Origin: an uncultured Oscillospiraceae bacterium
Lineage (GTDB): Bacteria; Bacillota; Clostridia; Oscillospirales; Acutalibacteraceae
Direction of reading: 5' to 3'
Assembly: GCA_900552985.1 (NCBI GenBank)
Contig: USBP01000117.1
Coordinates: 1-5,674, forward strand
DNA length: 5,674 bases
Shown: one piece after another, positions 1-5,363 of the stretch
Layout of the letters: each line of letters starts with the position of its first letter
Numbering within the stretch: the first letter of the stretch is position 1
The notes under the pieces: generated by a model
Seen by the model: the letters and a program-made list of their open reading frames with translations, nothing else
Databases searched by the model: none
Told to the model about the DNA's origin: nothing
Position numbers and translations under genes: made by a program

Positions 1-1993
1 CCTCATGCAGCTCCAGGTGGTCGAGGGGGAGTCGCTCGCCGCCCAGATGGAGCGGGTCCGCACGACCGAGCAGGTGATCAAGGCGGCGCGCGGCGAAATT
101 CTCGACCGCAACGGGAATCCGCTGGTTATTAACCGGCAGGGAAATTCCATTGTCTTCACGGCCAAACAATTCCCCTCCGACAAGGAAGAGGAAATTGCAC
201 AACGCAATGAGATTGTGCTCAGCCTCATTGAGCTGCTGGAAGGTAAGGGAGAAGAATGGATCGACAATATTCCCCTTACTTTTGACGCAAACGGCAATAT
301 CGCTTTCCCCGAGAATCGGGAGAGCGACGTAGCCTACCTGAAATCCGATCAAATCCTGCACCTGAACAGCTACGCCACAGCGCAAAACTGTTTGGATGCC
401 CTGATCGAAAAATACAGCCTGCAAAGTTATACCCCGGAGCAGGCGCGCAAAATTGCCTCCGTTTATTATGAAATGCACCGCCTGATGTTTAGCGAGCGCA
501 CGCCTTACACCTTCGCGGAGGATGTCTCCACTCAGACAGTGGCAGAAATCAAGGAAAAAAGCGACTTCTATCAGGGTGTAGAGATTGAGGTCGTCCCTTA
601 CCGTGAGTATGTAGACGGTACGCTGGCGCCGCATATTCTCGGCATGGTCGGCGCAATCAGCGAAACAGAATATGAGCAAAATAAGGATAAGGGCTATCTG
701 CAAACGGATTCCATCGGCAAAAACGGCATTGAAAAGGCCATGGAAAGCTATCTGCGCGGAACAGACGGCACAAAGCGCATCACTGAAGACGATGAGGGCA
801 ACGTAACCACAGAATATGTGCAGGAGCCCGTACAGGGCAACACCATCGTCCTGACAATCGACAAAAACCTGCAAAAGGTTGGCGCAGAATCCCTGGCCAA
901 ACGGATTGCAGATTTAAAAAGCCTGCACCCGGATATCGACTATTTTGGCGGCGCTCTGGTTGTGATCGACGTCCACACGGGCGAGGTGCTCGCCTCCGTC
1001 TCCTACCCGACCTATGATATTTCTACTTACAATAAGGATTACGCGGAGCTGGCCAAGGAAGAAAACGCCCCTCTGTGGAATCGCGCCATGATGAGCACCT
1101 ATGCACCCGGCTCCACCATGAAACCCGGCATTGCCGTCACCGGCCTGGAGGAAGGTGTGTTTAACGCCAACACCACCTATTTTTGCGGCGGGCCCGGCGG
1201 CTACCAGCGGTATCAGGAGCTTGGGCTCGGGTGCAGCACGGGTTATCATCGTAACATCAGCGTTGTGCACGCAATTGAGGTCTCCTGCAACAACTTCTTT
1301 TTCGAGGCTGGCTATCAAATCGGAATTGAAACGATGAACGAATATTCCCGCGAATTCGGCCTGGGGCAACCGACGGGGATTGAAATTGCGGAGGAAACAG
1401 GCATCCTGGCAACGCCGGAATACGCTGAGTCCATTGGCACGCCCTGGCGCCCCGGCGACACTGTGCAGTACGCAATCGGCCAATCCTACAATGTGTTCAC
1501 GCCGTTGCAGATTGCAAATTATGCCGCTACTCTCGCAAATGGCGGCACCCGCTATGAGGCCCATCTGGTAAAATCCATAAAATCCTATGACTACAGCGAA
1601 ACTATCCTGGAAAAAGAGCCGGTGATCGCAGCAAACCTGGAGATCAGCCAATCCACATTGGATTTGGTGCACGAAGGGATGCGGCGCGTCGGCGACACGG
1701 GCTTTTGTGCAAACGCTTTTTCCAAAATCAAAAACGGCATTAAAGCCTCTGCAAAAACAGGCACCGCCCAGGTATGGCGGACGATTGACGGAGAATCCAA
1801 ACGGACCAACAACGGTATTTTAATCACCTACGCGCCCGCTGAGGATCCGGAGATCGCCATCGGCCTCGTCATCGAAGGCTCCACCACAGGCGTGGATTGC
1901 GCACCTGTGGCGGCGGATATCTATAATCAGTATTTCTCCGGCACCGAGAGCACTATGGATCTGCCACAGGAAAGCAATACCCTCCTGCAATAA
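1..1993 (+). CDS. mrdA: Penicillin-binding protein 2-type transpeptidase (class B PBP), 5' end missing
   Basis: A class B penicillin-binding protein, a membrane-anchored D,D-transpeptidase that cross-links peptidoglycan outside the membrane, in rod-shaped cells usually for elongation. The reading frame is open to the left edge (first full codon at base 2). The ATG at base 5 is probably internal: starting there would leave no membrane anchor, and MQLQVVEG matches the stretch just after the anchor helix in this family. Numbering from that Met, the N-terminal pedestal domain begins with RGEILDRNG (29-37) and carries a long helical insertion (about 60-200), then IGKNGIEKAMESYLRG. The transpeptidase domain spans about 310-645 and has all three active-site motifs: S370-T-M-K373 with the acylated serine, S427-C-N429 and K584-T-G586. 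There is no PASTA domain, which argues against a SpoVD or PBP2x type. It probably starts an operon continuing into minD 30 bases downstream. The family is certain; the PBP2 (mrdA) assignment rests on the MinD/MgsA neighbourhood. Confidence 0.93.
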   Translation, partial: LMQLQVVEGESLAAQMERVRTTEQVIKAARGEILDRNGNPLVINRQGNSIVFTAKQFPSDKEEEIAQRNEIVLSLIELLEGKGEEWIDNIPLTFDANGNIAFPENRESDVAYLKSDQILHLNSYATAQNCLDALIEKYSLQSYTPEQARKIASVYYEMHRLMFSERTPYTFAEDVSTQTVAEIKEKSDFYQGVEIEVVPYREYVDGTLAPHILGMVGAISETEYEQNKDKGYLQTDSIGKNGIEKAMESYLRGTDGTKRITEDDEGNVTTEYVQEPVQGNTIVLTIDKNLQKVGAESLAKRIADLKSLHPDIDYFGGALVVIDVHTGEVLASVSYPTYDISTYNKDYAELAKEENAPLWNRAMMSTYAPGSTMKPGIAVTGLEEGVFNANTTYFCGGPGGYQRYQELGLGCSTGYHRNISVVHAIEVSCNNFFFEAGYQIGIETMNEYSREFGLGQPTGIEIAEETGILATPEYAESIGTPWRPGDTVQYAIGQSYNVFTPLQIANYAATLANGGTRYEAHLVKSIKSYDYSETILEKEPVIAANLEISQSTLDLVHEGMRRVGDTGFCANAFSKIKNGIKASAKTGTAQVWRTIDGESKRTNNGILITYAPAEDPEIAIGLVIEGSTTGVDCAPVAADIYNQYFSGTESTMDLPQESNTLLQ

Positions 1994-2023
1994 GAGTTTG
2001 TTCTGGAAAGGCGGAAACGCTGC

Positions 2024-2758
2024 ATGGCACAAAAAATTGTGATTGCCTCCGGGAAAGGGGGCGCCGGCAAATCCTCGCTCGCTGCCGGGCTCGGCAGCGC
2101 TCTGGTACGCATGGGCAAGCGCGTCTTACTCATTGACGGAGATATCGGACTCCGCAGCCTGGATATGATCCTTGGCTGTGCAGAAAGCACAGTCTATGAC
2201 TGGGCCGATGTCATTTTAGGCCGCTGCGCGCCGGAGAAGGCGCCGATGCAGGCAGGCGGCCTTTTTCTCCTCGCAGCTCCGCTACAGGATATGCCAGAAA
2301 TTACGCCCGAAGCCATGCGGGCGCTGACGGCCCGCTATGATGCTTTTTTTGACGATATCCTGATCGACGCCCCCGCAGGGGTGGAGCGAGGCTTCCAGTT
2401 GGCTGCCAGCGCGGCGCAAAGCGCCATCGTGGTCTCCACGCCCGACGCAGTCTGTGTACGTAGCGCAGCGGTATGTGTCGACGGGCTCTATTCAGCGGGT
2501 CTTTCCCCGATTTTATTGGTGATCAACCGATTCCAGGCCCGTCCGGTTGCCAGGCAAATGCTCTTCAATATCGACCAGGTGATAGATGGGGCGGGGGCGC
2601 GGTTGATTGGCGTCATCCCCGAGGATCCCGATATCATCTATCGCGCCGCCATGGGAAAGCCCGTTTTACCGGACGGCCCCGCCGGCAGCGCCTATCTGCG
2701 GATTGCAAAAAGGCTCGAAGGAGAGAAAATCCCGTTAAAACGTCTTGATAAAATGTAA
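2024..2758 (+). CDS. minD: MinD-like septum-site ATPase lacking the C-terminal membrane helix
   Basis: A 244-residue deviant-Walker P-loop ATPase of the MinD/ParA family. MinD normally dimerises on ATP, binds the membrane and recruits MinC to block FtsZ rings away from midcell. Seen here: the deviant Walker A motif GKGGAGKSS (10-18, signature lysine K11, P-loop lysine K16), DGDIGLRSLD (38-47) which matches the MinD switch I region, Walker B-like ILIDAPAG (112-119), the NRF base-binding segment (168-170) and GVIPEDPD (196-203), a typical MinD string. The protein stops at LKRLDKM, about where other MinDs begin their amphipathic membrane-targeting helix, so it is shorter than the usual 265-270 residues. 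The Asp pair in E. coli VRDSD, tied to MinC binding, reads VRSAA (145-149). The start has a GGAAAGGCGG ribosome site at 2005-2014, about 9 bases before ATG. It follows the PBP gene closely and is probably co-transcribed. A diverged ParA/FlhG-like orphan is possible but less likely given the MinD-specific motifs. Confidence 0.87.
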   Translation: MAQKIVIASGKGGAGKSSLAAGLGSALVRMGKRVLLIDGDIGLRSLDMILGCAESTVYDWADVILGRCAPEKAPMQAGGLFLLAAPLQDMPEITPEAMRALTARYDAFFDDILIDAPAGVERGFQLAASAAQSAIVVSTPDAVCVRSAAVCVDGLYSAGLSPILLVINRFQARPVARQMLFNIDQVIDGAGARLIGVIPEDPDIIYRAAMGKPVLPDGPAGSAYLRIAKRLEGEKIPLKRLDKM

Positions 2759-2773
2759 TTTATCTGTTATGAT
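2745..2773 (+). promoter_or_regulatory. Predicted sigma-A promoter for mgsA
   Basis: A -35 box TTGATA (2745-2750) and a -10 box TATGAT (2768-2773) are separated by exactly 17 bases. The -10 is preceded by TGT, giving an extended -10 (TGn). Five of six bases match consensus in each box. The -35 lies within the last codons of minD. A start near base 2780 would give a leader of about 50 bases for mgsA. A perfect TATAAT at 2779-2784 could be an alternative -10 but has no good -35 at proper distance. The region is much more AT-rich than its surroundings. Confidence 0.7.
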
Positions 2774-2810
2774 AGGTATATAATTGTTATTTTTAGCCCA
2801 ACACTCTTAT

Positions 2811-2820
2811 AAAAAAGGAG
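2811..2820 (+). promoter_or_regulatory. Ribosome binding site that fixes the mgsA start
   Basis: AAAAAAGGAG is followed after 8 bases by the ATG at 2829. This selects that ATG over an in-frame upstream ATG at 2784, which has no ribosome site and would add 15 residues not seen in MgsA proteins. Confidence 0.85.
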
Positions 2821-2828
2821 CTGCATAT

Positions 2829-3233
2829 ATGAATATCGCACTAATTGCCCATGACTCCAAGAAGGAACTGATGACACAATTCTGCATTGCCTATTGTGGT
2901 GTGCTCAGCCGTCACACTCTGTGTGCAACCGGCACAACCGGAAAGATTGTCGCAGAGGCTACAGGGCTTTCGATCCAAAGGTTCCTTAGCGGTCAGCAGG
3001 GCGGCGACCAACAGATTGCAGCGCGCATCGCCTGCAACGAAATTGACCTGCTCCTGTTCTTCCGTGATCCTCTCAATCCCAAGCCGCACGAGCCAAATGA
3101 AGCGAATCTGCTTCGCCTTTGCGATGTGCACAATATTCCGGTCGCCACCAATATTGCGACTGCTGAGGCTCTTATTCACAGCCTTGACCGCGGCGATCTT
3201 GACTGGCGCGACATTGTCAACCCAAAGGGCTGA
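2829..3233 (+). CDS. mgsA: Methylglyoxal synthase
   Basis: Methylglyoxal synthase (EC 4.2.3.3) converts dihydroxyacetone phosphate to methylglyoxal and phosphate in the cytoplasm, a bypass of lower glycolysis that relieves sugar-phosphate build-up when phosphate is short. The 134-residue protein has normal length for Firmicutes and matches along its whole extent: [12 protein letters not shown] at the start (H8, D9, equal to E. coli H19, D20), the phosphate-binding ATGTTGK (33-39), GGDQQ (58-62; D60 is the catalytic Asp71 equivalent), FFRDPL (77-82), PHEPN (86-90) and [19 protein letters not shown] (98-116). The one notable change is N90, where the E. coli and B. subtilis enzymes have Asp (E. 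coli D101). The start at 2829 is set by a strong ribosome site. It sits in the usual clostridial place downstream of pbp2 and min genes, but has a promoter of its own and a terminator about 75 bases after its stop. Confidence 0.95.
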   Translation: MNIALIAHDSKKELMTQFCIAYCGVLSRHTLCATGTTGKIVAEATGLSIQRFLSGQQGGDQQIAARIACNEIDLLLFFRDPLNPKPHEPNEANLLRLCDVHNIPVATNIATAEALIHSLDRGDLDWRDIVNPKG

Positions 3234-3307
3234 GATTCCCTCTGTTGTCTCCTGCAAAGCATTGCGGTGCTTCATCTATCACATAACAAGAGAAATATAT
3301 TATGCTG

Positions 3308-3341
3308 CCCGGAAGCTGTATTTGTCAGCTTCCGGGTTTTT
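3308..3341 (+). terminator. Rho-independent terminator of the mgsA unit
   Basis: A perfect 11-bp stem, CCCGGAAGCTG (3308-3318) with CAGCTTCCGGG (3326-3336), encloses a 7-base loop and is followed directly by TTTTT (3337-3341). It lies about 75 bases after the mgsA stop. The 74 bases between the stop and the stem hold nothing I can recognise. Confidence 0.93.
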
Positions 3342-3352
3342 CTTGATCGAAC

Positions 3353-3393
3353 AAAAAAGCACCCCGTGGGAAATAAAATCCCCCAAGGGGTGC
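3353..3393 (-). terminator. Rho-independent terminator of the minus-strand unit
   Basis: Read on the minus strand, GCACCCC (3393-3387) pairs with GGGGTGC (3365-3359). One mismatch and an inner TGGG/CCCA stem extend the arm, with an AT-rich loop, and six T residues follow (complement of 3358-3353). It lies about 20 bases after the stop of the glycosidase-like gene. On the plus strand the hairpin is not followed by a T run, so it is assigned to the minus strand. Confidence 0.9.
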
Positions 3394-3411
3394 AAAAGAA
3401 ATAAAACACCA

Positions 3412-4668
3412 CTATTTGACGGCAGAATAGCTCCCACTTTCGCTATACACCACATAGCTTTCAATTCCAGCAGCCTTCAGCGCATTGACCTGCGCGCTGA
3501 AAGCGGATCCCTCCTCCAAAACCGGCATCAAAACGGCGCTGCCAGCCGCCGCTTTCAGTTGCCTGCCCGCAGCGGCCAGAAATGCCGCCGGATCAGCAGG
3601 GTCAAACGCTTCCTCCCCGGCCATGGTACCGCGCTCCAATCCCGAAAGACGGAGATCGGGCGCATAGCCATCCGCCTCACTGTTAAACAGGCTGCCATGA
3701 TACTGCTCGTCATCGCCGCCCAACGCGCCTGCGCCAGTCTGCATCAGCAGAAGCGTTGTATCCCCGGCAGCTTTTTTTGCTTTCGCTATAAAATCTTTCA
3801 GAATCTCATTGCGGGAAACTCCGCTCTCGCTCTCACCCGTATAATAGGTGCGGTTCAATGCATATCCGCTGGGGAATTGAACGCTGTCAAGCAGAATGCC
3901 ATCAACGCCCATCGAGGCGAGCTCGTGAATCAATCCCGTCAAATAGCTTTGCACCGTTTCTGAATAAGGGTTCGCCCAAGGTTTCCCCCCCTGATCCAGG
4001 CTGTTATCCAGCCAGAGCGTACCCGGCCGCTCATAATAGACTGCACTGCCCTCGCCCAGCCTGCGTGCTGCCAGAGGATCACGGAAGCATTGCAGCTGAA
4101 TCATCACCTTGAGGCCGCTTGTGTGTATTTTCTCCACGGCTTGAGAAAAGCCGGTATAGGCGCCCTCAGCCGCCCCAGTAGCGGAAATCTGTTCCACTGA
4201 GGAGGGGAATAAAACCTCACCGTCCACATTCTTGCCCTCTAAAATAAGGGTTGTAGCGCCAAGCTGCTTCACATTGGCCAGGAAGCTTTCCAGTGCATCA
4301 TCCCTGCGGAAGGTTGCCTCCGGCAGCCAGACAGCAACCGCCGCCTGCTCTTGCGGAGCCGTTTGAGACGGCTCCTGCGCGCCAGCCTGTTGCGCGCCGG
4401 AATCCGTTTGGGAAGGGCTGTCGGTAACCACCGGTTTATTGGAGAGCTGTAATGCAAAATCCGTTGCAAAAAAGGCGATTGCCACCACCGCGGCAAATCC
4501 CAGCGCCAGCAAAACAATCTTGCCAATTTTTTTGCTCCGTTCCACACGGCTTGCGCTTTTACGAAAACGGCCCCGGCGGCTTCCATCCGGAAAATCCTTG
4601 CGGAACCCATAATAGCTGGAGCGGTAGCCGGACCCATAATCCTTTTTTACCTTATATTTTTTACCCAT
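3412..4668 (-). CDS. Membrane-anchored glycoside-hydrolase-like (DUF4015/GHL type) protein
   Basis: A 418-residue protein in three parts. Residues 1-47 are very basic and rich in Tyr, Arg, Lys and Gly and should be cytoplasmic. Residues 48-74 form one membrane helix (IVLLALGFAAVVAIAFFA), acting as an uncleaved anchor. Residues 76-110 are a Gln/Ser/Thr/Pro/Ala linker leading to an extracellular domain (about 112-418). That domain resembles the TIM-barrel glycoside-hydrolase-like families PF13200 (DUF4015) and PF02638: TTLILEGKNVDGEV (139-152), GLKVMIQLQCFRDPLAA (185-201), WLDNSLD...WANPYSETVQSYL (219-243) and GVDGILLDSVQFPSG (254-268), with D261 the likely acidic residue on a strand end. In DUF4015 this last motif is usually close to FDYVRFP; here Tyr and Arg are Ser and Gln. 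The substrate is unknown; cell-wall or surface glycan is only a guess. An AAAGGAAGG ribosome site lies about 8 bases before the ATG. The gene is probably last in an operon with the Rnf-like gene 101 bases upstream. Confidence 0.8.
   Translation of the reverse strand: MGKKYKVKKDYGSGYRSSYYGFRKDFPDGSRRGRFRKSASRVERSKKIGKIVLLALGFAAVVAIAFFATDFALQLSNKPVVTDSPSQTDSGAQQAGAQEPSQTAPQEQAAVAVWLPEATFRRDDALESFLANVKQLGATTLILEGKNVDGEVLFPSSVEQISATGAAEGAYTGFSQAVEKIHTSGLKVMIQLQCFRDPLAARRLGEGSAVYYERPGTLWLDNSLDQGGKPWANPYSETVQSYLTGLIHELASMGVDGILLDSVQFPSGYALNRTYYTGESESGVSRNEILKDFIAKAKKAAGDTTLLLMQTGAGALGGDDEQYHGSLFNSEADGYAPDLRLSGLERGTMAGEEAFDPADPAAFLAAAGRQLKAAAGSAVLMPVLEEGSAFSAQVNALKAAGIESYVVYSESGSYSAVK
4355..4375. 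repeat. Perfect 8-bp inverted repeat inside the linker of the glycosidase-like gene
   Basis: GGAGCCGT (4355-4362) and ACGGCTCC (4368-4375) are exact inverted copies around a 5-base loop. They encode the EPSQTAP part of the extracellular linker. No T run follows on either strand, so it is not a terminator. Confidence 0.6.
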
Positions 4669-4769
4669 CCTGTGGCCTTCCTTTCGCAGAATTCATGGTG
4701 CCCTCTATCAGTCAGAGCCTCTGGCATCACGCGCTTCACCGGCATGTCCTTTCTGCCCAAGAGGTGGTT
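4669..4769 (-). other. Short intergenic gap without terminator or clear promoter
   Basis: These 101 bases separate the Rnf-like gene from the glycosidase-like gene. I see the latter's ribosome site (AAAGGAAGG, about 4677-4685) but no hairpin with a T run and no convincing -35/-10 pair. Read-through from the Rnf-like gene is therefore the simplest reading. Confidence 0.45.
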
Positions 4770-5363
4770 TCAAACAAAAATCGAATGCCCGGAAAAGCCG
4801 GTAAATGCAAGCGCCAGCAGAGAAACGTAGAGAAACAGCGCGGGTGTTCCGCGAAACGCCTTTGGAATCCGGTCGTTATGATCCAACACATGAATCCCCG
4901 CATGGATCAAAAAGACCGCAAGCGCAAACGCCGCACCTGCGCCAATGCCCGCACCCAGCGACTCGCTCACCGTGTAGGCTGCGCTGCGGTTGATGACCGG
5001 TATGGCCAACAGCAGCGTATTAAAAGCAGCCATACCAATCTTGCGCAGGATGCTGTCTCCTGCGTGAAGCGCATAGCGAAAAACCAGAACGGTTATGATA
5101 TACAGCACAAACAGCACACTAATATATATGAGCAGGCGTACAAGCGTATGCGCACCGCCAATTTGCGGAATCAACTCCAATGCGCGGCAAATCAGCGAAG
5201 CCGCAATGGAAAAGCCGGCGATAAACAGGGCAAAAGACAACACATAGCGCGGCTTTGATGAGATACGGATCGCCTCGCTTGTGCCAAAGCCTCCTGTAAA
5301 AATCAGGTTCTGGAGCAAAAGGGAATACATTGCCGTTACCACAAGCGTCACAAACCAACTCAC
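4770..5363 (-). CDS. RnfA/RnfE/NqrD/NqrE-family membrane protein lacking the cluster cysteines
   Basis: A 197-residue integral membrane protein with six predicted helices (about 4-23, 38-60, 73-98, 104-124, 136-159, 173-195). Length and layout fit the RnfA/RnfE/NqrD/NqrE family, whose members pair in the membrane core of ion-pumping Rnf and Nqr complexes. The best match is the C-terminus: IPKAFRG...LLALAFTGFSG (166-192) against E. coli RsxA VPAPFRG...LMSLAFMGFSG. QNLIFTGGFGTS (18-29) aligns with NNFVLVKFLGLC. The family's two conserved cysteines, which with two from the partner subunit hold a [2Fe-2S] cluster, are absent: the first aligns with S29 and the second (TTNC) with about A120. The only cysteine is C59. 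It starts at GTG (5363-5361), overlapping the upstream stop as GTGA, with an AAAGGGGAGG ribosome site 7 bases before. Neighbours are not recognisable rnf genes, so it is best called an Rnf-Nqr domain protein of unknown role. Confidence 0.82.
   Translation of the reverse strand: MSWFVTLVVTAMYSLLLQNLIFTGGFGTSEAIRISSKPRYVLSFALFIAGFSIAASLICRALELIPQIGGAHTLVRLLIYISVLFVLYIITVLVFRYALHAGDSILRKIGMAAFNTLLLAIPVINRSAAYTVSESLGAGIGAGAAFALAVFLIHAGIHVLDHNDRIPKAFRGTPALFLYVSLLALAFTGFSGHSIFV

Noticed and set aside
5..7. ATG at base 5 as true start of the PBP
   Set aside because: A protein starting there would lack the membrane anchor needed for its extracellular job, no ribosome site is visible, and the frame is open to the edge.
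914..1672. Open minus-strand frame of 252 codons
   Set aside because: It lies fully antisense to the PBP transpeptidase domain, whose three active-site motifs are intact, and its translation resembles no protein I know.
2080..2099. 8-bp inverted repeat with a 4-base loop in the MinD P-loop region
   Set aside because: It is GC-rich coding sequence for a conserved motif area, with no T run; likely chance from codon use.
2784..2786. Upstream in-frame ATG as start of mgsA
   Set aside because: It has no ribosome site, overlaps a possible -10 element and adds 15 residues unlike MgsA; the ATG at 2829 has AAAAAAGGAG at good spacing.
2887..3963. Open plus-strand frame of 358 codons
   Set aside because: It crosses mgsA in another frame, both terminators and the 3' part of the glycosidase-like gene; its translation looks like random Arg/Ser/Ala-rich sequence.
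4647..4745. Small minus-strand frame (32 residues, MPVKRVMPEAL...) in the gap before the glycosidase-like gene, running past its start
   Set aside because: The AAAGGA upstream is only one base from the ATG, although it would suit an internal GTG at 4739. It has no recognisable family and overlaps the real start; a leader peptide is possible but unsupported.
4669..4769. Promoter or terminator between the two complete minus-strand genes
   Set aside because: Only weak partial matches were seen: a short CAGAG/CTCTG palindrome without a T run and no -35/-10 pair with proper spacing.
4452..5258. Open plus-strand frame of 268 codons
   Set aside because: It is antisense to the glycosidase-like and Rnf-like genes, has no recognisable domain, and no ribosome site was seen.
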